Positions 11,801 to 26,800 of a DNA stretch of 64,000 nucleotides are shown in pieces. Position 1 is the stretch's first letter. Every line of letters starts with the position of its first letter. The notes under the pieces are model-generated. The model ran no database searches. It worked only from the letters and a program-made list of their open reading frames with translations, and was not told the DNA's origin. Origin of the DNA: Owenia fusiformis (taxonomy: Eukaryota > Annelida > Polychaeta > Sabellida > Oweniidae); the NCBI GenBank assembly GCA_903813345.2, contig CAIIXF020000009.1, forward strand, positions 20,795,759 to 20,859,758, read 5' to 3'. The position numbers and the translations under genes are program-made.

Positions 11801-14800
11801 TGTATACATGGCTAACACATGGGTCTGAATTGTATATACAATGTAACCACAGCTAAGGAGGAGTTACAGATGAACAATTCAAGTGGTTGATTCTTGTTCT
11901 ATATGGCTTTAACTTATCCCTAATGCTAATGTTAAATACATGGTAAAATGGCAAATTTATGATCATTATATATATTTGATAATAATACATTTGCTTTGCA
12001 GATAATGAGTGGTTCCAGATAGACAATTCCAGCGGCTGGATATCAGTAAAGAGTCACATAGACAGAGAAGAGCAAAGTATCCTGAATAACTTTGGTGTCA
12101 TCGAGTTTGATGTCTTTGTAAGTACATGTATCATTAGTAAACCAAACTGTTGCTGAATTATATATAGTACATGTACATCCGATAAATGATGAAATACCCC
12201 CTGCATTGGTGCAACCTATGACAAATCAAACCAAGATCCACCCCTCAGATAATATCTCAATGAATGTAAATGTACAACATGTTTTACATTTTACATTCAT
12301 ATGTCATCACTAGAAGTGATGACATATTTTTAGTTTCCAAGTTTTTGTGGACAGTGTTCGACGGTTGGCATTTGGAGGTCAGTGTCTGTAACAAATGGCG
12401 GGTGGGGACATTTTGCATGCCTTGCTAATATTTATAATAATAAATGAAAAGATATATTGATAAAATTTGAAAAAAGAGGATGAGACCACATTGTAATATT
12501 CTGTTCTAGGCTCAGGAGGTGACTGACACACCAATGGGGATTACAACAGCTACAGCTAAGGTGACAATCAACATCTTAGATGAGAATGACAACACACCAA
12601 CATTCTCACAGGACTGGTATAATGCAACTGTACAAGAGAACACACAGCTGCATGTTCCTATTACATTCATTCCTGCTGGACTGCAAATGGGAGTCACAGA
12701 CCTGGATGAGGTTAGTTTATTTATTTATTATACAGTTCTCATGGCTTATAGAGGTTGCCATTTGTGTCAACATTTAATATTTTTTCTCTGAGTATTGAAA
12801 GAATTTATAGTATTTTTAACACACATGACAATGATGGCGAATGCGCTAAAAATAATGACATTGAAGGATTTCTAAAAGAAATGAAGAGATTCACCCAATC
12901 TGTGAATTTAATCTATCCATTAAAACCAAATTTCAATGGATAGTGGTACATAATGGACACTGCCCCTTGCCAAATTCAGTTGTTTGTCAAATGATTCTGC
13001 TCGTTTTTCAGGGGGAAAGTGGTACCTTTGATCTAAGTGTTGAGCAGGGCACAGTTGCCTTCACTGTGTTCTCAGTTGAGCCCAACACTGTACGCAATGA
13101 TGCAACATTACTTATTCGGGTAGAAAACTCCACCTATCTTGACTATGAGCAGAGAAAGTCTGTCATGTTCCAGGTGAGAACATAATCACTGGTTTTACAC
13201 TCTTCAAAATAAAATGTTGGAACCTTTTGGAATTTTTCGAGGTTGCAACAATTTGTTGCGGAAATAGATACTACTTATCGTTGAAGAGTGGATTACCAAT
13301 GATAATAGAAATTCATCAATGAATTCTGATAGAAGTATGTGTATGTGGATCAACCTTTAGTAGTGTGAAAGTCAAAGACATAGATGTTTTACTAGGTTAG
13401 ATAAAAGATGTATTTTACTATTTTGTTATTGACTAAATTATTTATTATTCACAATTAGCATTGAAACACAGAATAATTTTTTATATTCCCCTTTCCCAGA
13501 TATGGGCCAAGGAGACAGGAACACCTGAAAAACATGAGAACTTCACTATGGTGTACTTAGAGATTGAAGACATGAATGATAACATTCCTCAGTTCACCAA
13601 GGAGGAGTATAAGACTGAGCTATATGAGAACTCACCCAAGGGGACCAATATAACAACAATTACAGCCACAGATGCTGATTCGGGGGAATTTGGCAAAATC
13701 ACATATTCCATTAGAGGCTCTGGAGCTAACATGTAAGTGCTGCTGTTTCCTCAACTGTTATCACTTGCTACATATAAATATGAGCCTGCCATTATCATAA
13801 ATGTTAATGGTTTATTATATTCAGTTAAACCTGTATATAGTGAACACTTATGGGGTCATAAAGTGTTCACTATAGATAGGTGTTCACTACAGAGAGCAGA
13901 TTTTATACAGGAGTCAATGTAAAATGTGTCTTGAAGTGGTGTATGCTATAGAGAGGTGTCCATTAAGACAAGTTTTACTGTACATAGTATACCGTATTTT
14001 ATTCTAATCTTACTTAATGCACTTGATTTTGTGTTTTAGGTTCCACATCGACCCAGACAGTGGTAACATCAGTGTTACAGTAAAAACTACAACATTATCT
14101 CAAATGTTTCTCCATTAAACATTTAACTATGACTTCAATGTTGTGTTCTAGGTTCCACATCGACCCAGACAGTGGTAACATCAGTGTGACAGTAAAAATT
14201 ACAACATTATCTCAAATGTTTCTCCATTAAACATTTAACTATGACTTCAATGTTGTGTTCTAGGTTCCACATCGACCCAGACAGTGGTAACATCAGTGTG
14301 ACAGTAAAAATTACAACATTATCTCAAATGTTTCTCCATTAAACATTTAACTATGACTTCAATGTTGTGTTTTAGGTTCCACATCGACCCAGACAGTGGT
14401 AACATCAGTGTTGCTGTAGATGCTGACTTGGACCATGACCTCCTGGACAGGGAGAAACAAGACACCTACTACCTTACCCTGCAGGCCAGGGATGGGGGAA
14501 ACCAGCGCAACACTGTACAGCTAGAGATACAGCTGCTGGATGTTAATGACAATGCACCATCTATCAGGAGGAGTAAATATGAAGCATACGTGCGAGAGAA
14601 TCAACCTACTCTTGAACGTCCTGTCATAGTTGAGGTAATTACAATACCAATACAAAGTACATGTACAGCTTTTTTACAATAATGCATGTGCATAAATTCA
14701 GTAGTTGTCAAAGGGTAATCTTCAAGTGCTTATCACTATTAGAGTATTATTAGCACACTCTAGCAGTCGCAAAAAAGACTGGGGTGGGAATATGGAACAA

Positions 14801-17800
14801 AAGGTATGTGAAATACAAGGGATGCTAATTGAGAGCATTTTCATCAGCATATCTTGATAAGTCAATTTAAACCCCACTTAGGCAGCAACACAATAGAATG
14901 AGCTGTGGTTCATTTTGAAGAATGTCCAGCTGAAACAAAGAGGAGTGCATTATTTTTCTCTTGTTTTTAAAGAATGTACACTTGGCAAGCTATCCAAAAT
15001 CAGTGTGGCACAAAAGAAGATTGACTGTCACATGCAGTGCACTAAAGCCTAACTATTCCTCCTAAAAACCAATACTCATAGTTTATCCCTAATGTAAAAA
15101 ATATATTCCTTTTAGGCTGAGGATAAGGACTTGACCCCCAACAATATCATAGAGTACAGTATTATAGAATCATCAGATCCACATCACAACTTCACCATTG
15201 ATAACACTACAGGAAGGATAGACCTCAGTGGGCCTTTGGACTATGATACCATGGACCCACAACTGGATGGTAAGGCCGCATTTTGTGTGGGTATCTCTTG
15301 TGTGATAATTAATAAAGGGTGAAGTTACTAGATGTTACCAGATTTTTAAAGAAGGTGAAAATGTGATTTTTTTGTAAAGTTAATTGCTTTCATAGAAACA
15401 GTTGGAGACTGTTGAACATATTAGCTAGTAAAACCAAATACATGTACAACAAATAATCCAGTACTAATATACAAATATTTCATTTTATTGAAGTGAATAC
15501 CTGTGCATCTTTCACAGTTTATTTCCAACAAAGTTAGAAGTGCTATTGAAAGATCATGTTGTGAAAGTACCAAAGGTATTCACCAAAAACAGAATGAAAT
15601 ATTTGTTTTATTATATAAGCATCATCCCCATTCAATGTTTATTAGCTAGCTCAACAGAATACAAGAAATGTTTAATACTTGTTTTCATTCTCCACTAGGT
15701 AAATATAACTTAGTAGTATTAGCTGTAGACAAGGGTATCCCCCCACTTAACAGTACTGTGGAGGTCCTGGTGAATGTAGAAGATGAAAATGATAACCAGC
15801 CTTACTTCAACTCTACAGAGGGACATAGCGTTAGCATACCTGAGAATACCACAGGAGGAAACAAAACAGGAGGTAATTCTTCTTCTTCTTTATCCAATTT
15901 ACGTGTTAGTGTACTTAACACGATGGCACTTTAATGCTGCCTTTGGTCACTAGATACATTGGTACTGGTAAGGGACCATGAATCATTGAATTACATCATT
16001 ACAGTATTTTGATTGGTTTAAATATTCCAGTTTATACAGTATCAGTTTTTGACTCCGTATGTATAAGGGGGGATTTTATATGTAATTGAATATGAAATGG
16101 AGAATTTTCAATTTTTTGTATTATTGATTCAGTGTACAGTTTTGAAAAATTTAAAAACATTACATTTGAAAAAGAAATACTTTGAAATGATTTGTTTATC
16201 ACTGACAGTTTGTTGTAGAATATTAAAAAGGTTCCATAATTCACATTTTGTTTGTTATTTCAGACACAAAGGTTGCTGTGGTAAAAGCCTATGATGATGA
16301 TAGACCAGGTACACCTAACAGTGACATCATATATCGTATAGACAGTGGCTCGCAGGATAAATATGGCATTGAGGCTAACACAGGGCTCATTTATGTATAC
16401 CCTCGGGCAAACCTTGACCGAGATGCCTTTGGAGAAAGCTACACCCTTCATGTGTTAGCCATAGACAGGGGAACACCACCACAGACTGGATCAACAATTG
16501 TGGAAATTAACATTACTGATATCAATAATAAGATCCCAGAGTTTAATCCAGCCTCAAAAGAGGCAAAAGTTTTTGAAAATGCAACATTGATGACGATCGT
16601 AACTGACTATCCTGCCAGTGATTTAGATTGGAATGCTGACCTTAAGTATGAGATCTTAAAGAATGAGACTGTAGGCCTGAATGAGTTTGGTAGTGATGTG
16701 GATAATGCAGTTGTCAGGGTAGGTTAATGTTTGTTGCAATGTTGTCATAGCTACAAAATCTCCCGAAGGAGAAACGTCTCACCCATGTAGATCTCTTTCC
16801 AGACATCTGATAATAATGAGTTATATAAATTTTTATTTTATAATATTGATAAAATAAACATATTTGAATCTCTTCAATAGTTTACAATTCATGTTCATTA
16901 ATTTACATGTATATCTAATCTACATTATACACCTCATACCTTATTGATGTGTGCTCCAATTATATTTCATTGTTTGTGAATAATTACCCATGTACATGTT
17001 ATTACAGGATCTGTTTGATGTGTACGCCAACAATGGTTCAGTGTATGTGAAAAGTGGGCTTGACAGGGAGGCTGTACAGATAGTTACCCTCACACTACAA
17101 GTCACTGATAAAAATGGTTATTCTCCCAAACTTCAGCAGAACACAGGTAACTATGGCCAAATACCATGTGGTACATTTCTTGTAACACTCGCAAATTAAA
17201 AGTTGCTGAGTTTATTATGTCACCACCAAAAAGTGATGACACATTGTTATGGTCTTATGGTTTTTTTGTGACGGCAGTTGGCAATCAGCGGTTGGCGATC
17301 AACAGTTGGTGATCAGCGGTTGGTGGTTGGCGATTGACTGTTGGCGTCTGTGACAAATTCTTAAAACTTCCAATAACTTAAAAATACTGTTTAGACTGAC
17401 TTTAATTTTTTTTAAATCATCTACAAATAATTTTCAGAAGTTCAAATCTGACTTTACATTTAATATTTGACCTTCAGTGACCTTTTCAAGGTCAGAAAAG
17501 GTCAAAAAGGTCTTTTTGAACTTGCTTCAAATCAACCAAATTTATTTTTGAAAATCATCTACAATTTATCAGAAGTTCAAATCTGACTTTAGATTTGAGA
17601 AAGGACTTTTTCAACTTGCTTCAAATTGACCAATTTTTTCAAAATCATCTAGAAGTTCTCAAAAGTTCAAATATGACTATAGATTCGACCTTTAATGACA
17701 TTCTCAAGGCCAAAAAAAGTATTTGACCTGCAATGACCATCTCAAGGTCAATAAAAGGGTCATTTTTCAGCTTGCTTCAAATTCAAAATCATCTACAAGT

Positions 17801-20800
17801 TCTCAGAAGTTCAAATCTGACATGGTGACATTTTGTTATGTTAATGCCTTGTTGGTCTTTCATTTCAACTGCTTGAAAAAATCACTTTTTGTGTCTACTA
17901 AGTATGTGTATGACTTGTGTATATGTGTATGAGATCTGTATGTAACAGTTTAGATGGATAGGTCAATTTGAAAATGTGCATACCCTCAGTGTCACAGAAT
18001 AGTACATAATAGGCTCTGAATAGGAGAAATGAATATATTATATTGTAGTTTAATGCTGGTAAGGTCTGATTGGACCTCACTAGTAACTGTGGTAGCCTAT
18101 CATAAGAGTTTCACTTTGAAAGCATGAAATTTGATGACTGCTCCAGGTCTGTAGCCAGCTTTTGCCAAAGGAGGTTCACAGGATTTTCAGGAGGGGTTCA
18201 CATTTGACAGCTTTGGCAAAATGGCAATTGAAAAGTGCTCAGAATGGTGAAAACTGCATGATTTTGAAAAAATTTCATTCAAGAATACTGGCTACGAGCC
18301 TGCTGCTCGGTGTTCTCAGTATTATGATTAGTGATGGTTAGACCAAAGATTATCTCTGAGTTTGGATAAAGCTCTCCAGAAACAAAATCCTACTGTTTAA
18401 AAGGAAATATACACACAAATATAACAGCCAATTGAAATATATATTGAAAAAGCTTTATCCAATCATGTTCTGTTCATCTCACCTTATTTTTGTTAAACAT
18501 TTCTCTATGTACATGTAGAAATAAAGGGAGGCTGAGATAATATACAACCATATTAGAATTATTTTGTAGTTGTACAATTTAGTGTCTTATACTTCCACTT
18601 GACTGTTTCTATGCAATGATCAGTGTCTGGGTATTTGTCTTTGAATAACATTGTATGGTAAGGGAAGGCTGGGTTGGATCTTCCAGGGGAAGAACTTTCC
18701 AGCGTTTCATCTGTGTATTCCTTATAGCCTTCAATGTTTAACCTTCCTTCATGAATCATCTTAGTTTTCATCTCGTGTGTGTATACCTTCTCAGCCATCT
18801 GCATTCGTACACATTGAGGATTTTCTGGTTCGATTAAGCATTGTTTAGTCCAGTAGTCAAGTAGTTTGTTGAGCTTTGTGACTTCTCGAACCATGCGGTC
18901 TTCTCCAAAGATTTTAAGTTTTTTCCAGAATGTTTTGTTGTAGTGTTGGAACATAAGAGCATCGGCTTTGTTCCATTTGTTTATTAGACCTTTATAGTGT
19001 TTGTTGGTTATTTCCTCATGTTGGCGTTCTACTTTATTGAAATACACAACATCCTCTAATTCCCAGTTTAGCATACCAGCCAATAAGACAAGACTCTCTT
19101 TCATGTAATCTGTTATCATTATAAAATTAAAATCCCGATCAATTTCAGCAATTTTCTCCTGAATTGCATAATCATCATCCAAATCTGGGAGTTCTAATCC
19201 AAACTCGAACATCATTTCACTTTTGCTTGAAACATTCCAGCCTCCACATAGTTTCGTTGTTGTAAATTCATCTAAGTGATCTAGAAAATAAAACATTTTC
19301 TGAGATTGTTCTATGGTTTTTAATCCGTAGCATTTACCAAATCCATGATAGTTAAAACCAGATGGAAACTGAGTGTGAGGACTTCTTATTGTCGTTGTAA
19401 AGAATGTGTCCTTTGGCATGAGTTTTCTGACACTTGTGTGATATCTCATATGGAAACATAAAACATTGTATTCGTGGTAATTTTCTGAGAGAGGAATAAG
19501 GCACTTCTCCGTAAAAACATTGGGGTAGCATACTCGATGTCGCCAAAATGGCAGTGCTAGTGTAAGGTTAGCGATGTCAGCATGACGGAAGAATATATTC
19601 TGCACTGTACTACTTGCAGTTTTGTGTAGTTTTAAGAAAAATACATTTTTTCGTTTCTGTTTAATGACTTCTTCTGGAGGATCAAGTTGTGGAAATATAG
19701 GTTCATTGATATCTAAACCATTACCATCATTTTCAATGTCTTCATCTTGTCTATGATCTCCAATATCTTCTTCTTTTCCATCTTCAATGTTTTCATCTTT
19801 TCTATCTTCATCAATGTCTTTTTCATTTCTATCTTCTTTATCAGCAGTATCTTGATCATTTTTGTTTTTCAACAATATTGATATGAATCCATCAAGTCTT
19901 TCCTTTTCATCTTCTGCTGAATATTGTACATCCACTTTAAGCTGTTCATTATGTGTAGATTCCTCCCTTGATTGCTGGGATTTTGGTTGGCCAACTGTTT
20001 CCATCAATTCATCAGGCTTGTTGTCAATCTTACTGATGAAAACAAGTAGGAAAACACATATAAATACAAGGAGTAGCATTAGCTGCTTCCTGTTGCAGAC
20101 CATATCCCTCTTGAACATATCTAATATATATAGAAATGTGACTCTATGACGTCTCGGCGGATGTAGAAATCTTCCTAACTGAAGCACATTTGTGCCTTGG
20201 TTCTCCTGCTGAGTAGTTGATGCAACTTATTTTTTATTTTAATATCCAGGTCAATTTTTCAATACTTGGTTTCAATTTAATTTCAATGAGAGTTGTTTCA
20301 TTAGGATAAAATAATTGGTATATGAAAAGGTCAAATTTCATATTATTGGGCGAAAAAAATTGATCAATATTTAAAACAGCAAGCTGGCACACTTTAAGTG
20401 TAATATATCATTTGCCATTTGGAGCATTAGAATAGACTGTGATTAATTTATACCCTTTGTTTCTAATGAAATGGTTGAATTAATGTAACTGACACAATGT
20501 TAGGCTGACCTCTAAATTGTACTTACACATAAGGTACCAGAATCCCAATTGCAAAATTGACATATCATGTATTATAAGAATTATTACTCATCTTTTGAAT
20601 TTAATATACAACCTCTATATTTCAAAAGTCATAGATTGAATCAATGATAATAATGTCTTACAATAATATACATGTAGATAGACTTTGAAATTTTGAGTTG
20701 CTGTTTTCAATAAAGGGTGAAGGGGAATTAGTCTTAAATTCAACCATTTAAGAAATAAGGAAGAGACTTTGATTTTCACATAGTAGATCTCGCTTGCTGT

Positions 20801-23800
20801 GATGGAATATATTTGTATATTTGCAGCTATATTAGTAATTGAGCTGCTAGATGTGAATGACAATCCACCCGAGTTCCAACCTTCAAACATTTACATGGCA
20901 GCTGTTTCTGAGGCATCCAGTGTCGGGGCCACAGTCACCAAGGTGGATGCCCTAGATAGGGATAAGAACAATGGACAGATGGCTTACAGGATTGAAGATG
21001 ACCCGTTTGATACTTTCCAGTTTAAGAATGAATTTAGTGGTAAGACTGTATACATTTGTTCTTCGAAATAATGTAAGATCATTATGATTTTTGATTTTAA
21101 AACTTGCTCTGTAAAATACTCTTATTATCTAACTAAGTGTACCTGTACATACATAAAGAAATTGAAAATCAAAAAATGTTTGTTTACACAAAGGTATCAA
21201 GATGGATACACTTATGTATTATTTATGATGAGGCACTTCCATGGAAAATTATTTTATCAACTTTCTGTATTATTTCAAAGTAATCAATGGCATGTATAAT
21301 CCAGGTGAAATCACACTTAGGAAGTTAGTAGACCATGAAACTCACCATTGGATGAACTTCACTATCATGGCCATAGACTCTGGTACACCTGCACTAAACA
21401 GCACGGCATCTATACATGTGAGAATTGAAGACACAAATGATAACAGCCCTGAGTTCACCATGTTTAACACAAGCGTCATGGTTTGGGAGAATGCTACACT
21501 CGGAACTGAAGTCACAACAGTTGAAGCTGTAGATAAAGATAGTGGGAATTTTGGAACTGTTTGGTATTTGATTACTGGACATGAGGAGAAATTTACCATC
21601 CATAATGAAACTGTGAGTACAACATTTTTTTTTTTATTAATTAATTTATTTGTTAAATTGAAACATTTATAAAGTTTTTACATAATATACAATAATTATG
21701 TCACCACCAAAAGTGGTGACATATTGTTATGGTCTCCGTTTTTTTGCGACGGCGGTTGGCGTCCGGCGGTTGGCGTCCGGCGTCCGGCGTCTGTAACAAT
21801 TTCTTACAACTTCCTATAACTTAACAAATACTGTTTAGACTGACTTCAATTTTTTTCTAAATCATCTACATGTTCTCAGAAGTTCAAATCTGACTTTAGA
21901 TTTGACATTTGACCTTCAATGACCTTCTCAAGGTCAAAAAGGTCTTTTTTCAACTTGCTTCACATTGACTAAATTTTTTTTCAAAATCATCTACATGTTC
22001 TCAGAAATTCAAATCTGACTTTAGATTTGACATTTGACCTTCAAATCTGACTTTAGATTTGACATTTGACCTTCAATGACCTTCTCAAGGTCAAAAAAGG
22101 TCAAAAAGGTCTGTTTTCAACTTGCTTCAAATTGACTAAATTTTTTTTCAAAATCATCTACGTGTTCTCAGAAATTCAAATCTGACTTAAGATTTGACTT
22201 AAGATTTGACATTTGACCTTCAATGACCTTCTCAAGGTCAAAAAAGGTCAAAAAGGTCTTTTTTCAACTTGCTTCAAATTGACTAAAAAATTTTTTCAAA
22301 ATCATCTACGTGTTCTCAGAAATTCAAATCTGACTTTAGATTTGACTTAAGATTTGACATTTGACCTTCAATGACCTTCTCAAGGTCAAAAAAGGTCAAA
22401 AAGGTCTTTTTTCAACTTGCTTCAAATTGACTAAAAAAAATTTTCAAAATCATCTACGTGTTCTCAGAAATTAAAATCTGACTTTAGATTTGACTTAAGA
22501 TTTGACATTTGACCTTCAATGACCTTCTCAAAGTCAAAAAAGGTCAAAAAGGTATTTTTTCAATTTGCTTCAAATTGACTAATTTTTTTTTCAAAATCAT
22601 CTACATGTTCTCAGAAATTCAAATCTGACTTTAGATTTGACATTTGACCTTCAATGACCTTCTCAAGGTCAAAAAAGGTCAAAAAGGTCTGTTTTCAACT
22701 TGCTTCAAATTGACTAAAAAATTTTTCAAAATCATCTGCGTGTTCTCAGAAATTCAAATCTGACTTTAGATTTGACTTAAGATTTGACCTTCAATGACCT
22801 TCTCAAAGTAAAAAAAGGTCAAAAAGGTCTTTTTTCAACTTGCTTCAAATTGACTAAATTTTTTTTCAAAATCATCTACATGTTCTCAGAAATTCAAATA
22901 TGACTTTAGATTTGACATTTGACCTTCAATGACCTTCTCAAGGTCAAAAAAGGTCAAAAAGGTCTTTTTTCAACTTACTTCAAATTGACTAATTTTTTTT
23001 TTCAAAATCATCTACATGTTCTCAGAAATTCAAATCTGACTTTAGATTTGACATTTGACCTTTAATGACCTTCTCAAGGTCAAAAAAGGTCAAAAAGGTC
23101 TGTTTTCAACTTGCTTCAAATTGACTAAAATTTTTTTTCAAAATCATCTACGTGTTCTCAGAAATTCAAATCTGACTTTAGATTTGACTTAAGATTTGAC
23201 ATTTGACCTTCAATGACCTTCTCAAAGTCAAAAAAGGTCAAAAAGGTCTTTTTTCAACTTGCTTCAAATTGACTAAATTTTTTTTTCAAAATCATCTACA
23301 TGTTCTCAGAAATTCAAATCTGACTTTAGATTTGACATTTGACCTTCAATGACCTTCTCAATGTCAAAAAAGGTCAAAAAGGTATTTTTTCATCTTGCTT
23401 CTAATTGACTAAATTTTTTTTTCAAAATCATCTACATGTTCTCAGAAATTCAAATATGACTTTAGATTTGACTTTACATTTGACTTTACATTTGACATTT
23501 GACCTTCAATGACCTTCTCAAGGTCAAAAAAGGTCAAAAAGGTCTTTTTTCAACTTGCTTCAAATTGACTAATTTTTTTTTCAAAATCATCTACATGTTC
23601 TATGAAATTCAAATCTGACTTTAGATTTGACATTTGACCTTTAATGACCTTCTCAAGGTCAAAAAAGATAACATAATATTGTGAGCAACTAGGTGGTGAC
23701 ATTTTGTCATGTTAATGCCTTGTTAATGGTTATAATGGTACTTGCAGGTATACAGAACTTATTGGTTATAGATTTTACTATTTTTAGTTTCCAAATATGT

Positions 23801-26800
23801 ATAAACACTAGTATCATTTAGGAGGAGTACCTTAAGGAAAAACAAGAAATTATTAGTTGTGCATGTAAAATCATATCATACTGGAGAAAATCTATTTGTA
23901 AACCAAGCCTCGGACAAGCCAAATTAAAGCATTCAAGATAACATTCTTAACTTGAGTATATCAGTTTAACATTCATATACCAGGTTGATCAAAAGTACTG
24001 AAGAATTTCATATCACAACATCACATCCTATCGTATTTATATGTACATGAAAATATATATGACTTCAGGGAGTTATCACAGTGGCTGGTGAACTAGACAG
24101 GGAGACCAAGGCTGATTACACCATCAGTGTTGAGGCAAGAGATAGCCCCGACTCTCCCGAGAACGAACAACGTATTACCTCCCGTACAATGATGATCCGT
24201 CTCCGGGACGTCAATGATTTCACTCCCAAATTTGCTAAATCAAATTACAATGCAAGCTCTGTAGCGGAGAATGCTGCTACTGGCACTCAAGTTATCACAA
24301 TCACGGCTATTGATTTAGATGAGGGAGAGAATGCAAGAATTGTGTATTCACTGAATCAAACAAGACAAAATATGACGGCCGGCTTATTTGAAGTTGTTCC
24401 TGATACTGGAACCATAAAAGTTGCGTCAACTCTAAGAACGACACTGGGTTGGGTTTATATGACGCTAGTGGCAACAGATAGTGGTACTCCTGCTCTGTCT
24501 AGCTTCACAACTGTACATGTCTACATTGAAGATGTGAATGATAATGCGCCTGTGTTCACACATCCACCAGCCAATGAAACTATATTTGTCTTAGAGGTAT
24601 TCATTTCTCTCTTATAATTCTCTTCATTAATTTTTAAAATGATTCCTTTCATTTTAAATACTGAAAATTACTCTATATTTACAGATTGACCAAAACATAA
24701 TATCAACTTTAATGTTCTGATTAAGAGTCTCTGCATGAAGTTAACAACCATGCTCATTAAGGACATGCACTTGGAAACAATACTCTTGGCTATATATATT
24801 TGGCTACTACACATGGTGCACATGAAGTCTCTTCAATTTCAGTTTGTGTTAAATGTAAAGAGATTTTATAGTTACCCTGTATTATAGGCGATTTTACTCA
24901 TATGAGATCATACTGAAAACAGAATTCTATAATGGTCTTAATAGAAAAGCTAACCCTGGTTATGCATGTTTATTTTGTGGGGAAACTTATAGAAATTATT
25001 TTCTTTTAGAACATCACAATTGGCAGTTTCATCACCCAAGTGAAAGCAAAGGACAATGACATTGGTGTCAATGGAGAAGTGGAATATACATTCATAAAAG
25101 ATGAACCAATCAAAGATTACAAAAAGTTTAACCTGGACAAAAAGTCTGGGAATATTACACTCAAAGAGCGGATCAGCAGAGAGGACCAGGAAATCTACTT
25201 TGTAAGTAGATATGCATTTATGGGCAGAACTGTCATTAAACAAATCTGTTGTTGTTGTTATTATACCATTTTGCTTTAGAAATACTACAGTGTATGTATA
25301 TACAAGAGACTAAAAACATGTTACCATCAAATCACAATTGAGCACTCACAAGCATTGATTATTTAAAAGCATGCACGTTCGGTCCTATTACAACCCCTTC
25401 AATTTGGATATTGAATGTGAAACCTTATAAAATTTCACTTGAAATCCAATAAAATCACACATATTTTTCTAGTTGTCTATCCTGGCCTCAGACAAGGGTG
25501 ATCCGGTGCGAACAGCTAGAAGACCCCTTAACATAAAAGCAATAGATATAAATGACAACCCACCATCATTTGATCGTAGAAAATACCCAACACCCTATAG
25601 CCTTCAGGTACAAGAGGAAAAGGCCAACATCACTGTTGGTAATCTAAGTCTGGCCACTGATCCTGATGAAGGAGTCAATGCTGAGATATGTTATTACATA
25701 GTTGGTGAGTAAAACATGTGATGAAATATTAAATCATGATTAAGTTTAACTGAAACTTATTTTTTGAGATGTTCCCTGTTGGATGGATTTTGACACTCCC
25801 AAAAAAGCTCATGATTAAAGTGGAGATAATCAAATCTGTTAAAATATTTTCAATGGATGCGAGGCCAGATATGAGTCATGTAATTAATAAGTGATTTGTA
25901 TTAAGCAAAACCTGTTCAAATATACATTCTATAAAAATGTATCTTTCCTAAACATGACATGTGTTACACACAGGTGGAGACCCTCCGAAAGAAAGAGCAA
26001 AATTCCATCTGAACCAAACGAGTGGAATCCTCACATTACAAAACAGCATAGACAGAGAGACTACAGCGCTCGTCACCCTAATTATCAAGGCCAATGAGAA
26101 ACAGCTTCTCTCTGATGGCATCAGAACATGCGACAATCAGGAGTTTGTCAACAAGTCTATAGAATTCAATGAGGAAGATACGAGTTTGTTGAAGGTTCAG
26201 GTAGAGATTCTGGATATTGATGATAATCCTCCAAAGTTTACTAAAACAGGGAAATATTTCACCGCTGGTGTTACTAAGGACACACAAGCTGGGGAGCCTA
26301 TACTAGATTTCAAGGTAGGGGAGATAAAAACTGTATTGTTTCATCACCATCATTACATGTTAAATCAAAATAGAAGTTCAGATGCCTGAATGGCAATAGA
26401 GCCTAATGACAGTAATATTTGAATGTAAAATATTAGTAGTTTATGCTGATCATGTTCCCCTGTTCCAATGCAATTCCACATCATTGTATAGCATTGTAGA
26501 CAAATGTGTAGAATGACTTGTATGTTCTAATCCATCATTTGACTTGACTCCTACTGCATAGCAATATCTAAACACTGCTGTTTATTTCCAGGATTATACA
26601 TTTGACCCAGATATAGGGCAGAACAGTATTATGAGGTTCTACATAGAAGAGCCTATCAATATGACAGGGAGTTTGCGCAGTGAACTGAATGGCGAGAAGC
26701 CGTTCCGTCTAGACCAGAATGAGGGTGTGCTGTACACCAATGTCTTCTTCAAGGACACCATGGTTGGATTCTTTGACTTCTTTGTGTTTGTCAATGGCAC

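Noticed and set aside
20119-20187. Upstream extension of the sulfotransferase frame
   Set aside because: The first codon at 20185-20187 is GTG, not ATG. The ATG at 20118 gives a normal short cytosolic tail before the membrane anchor.
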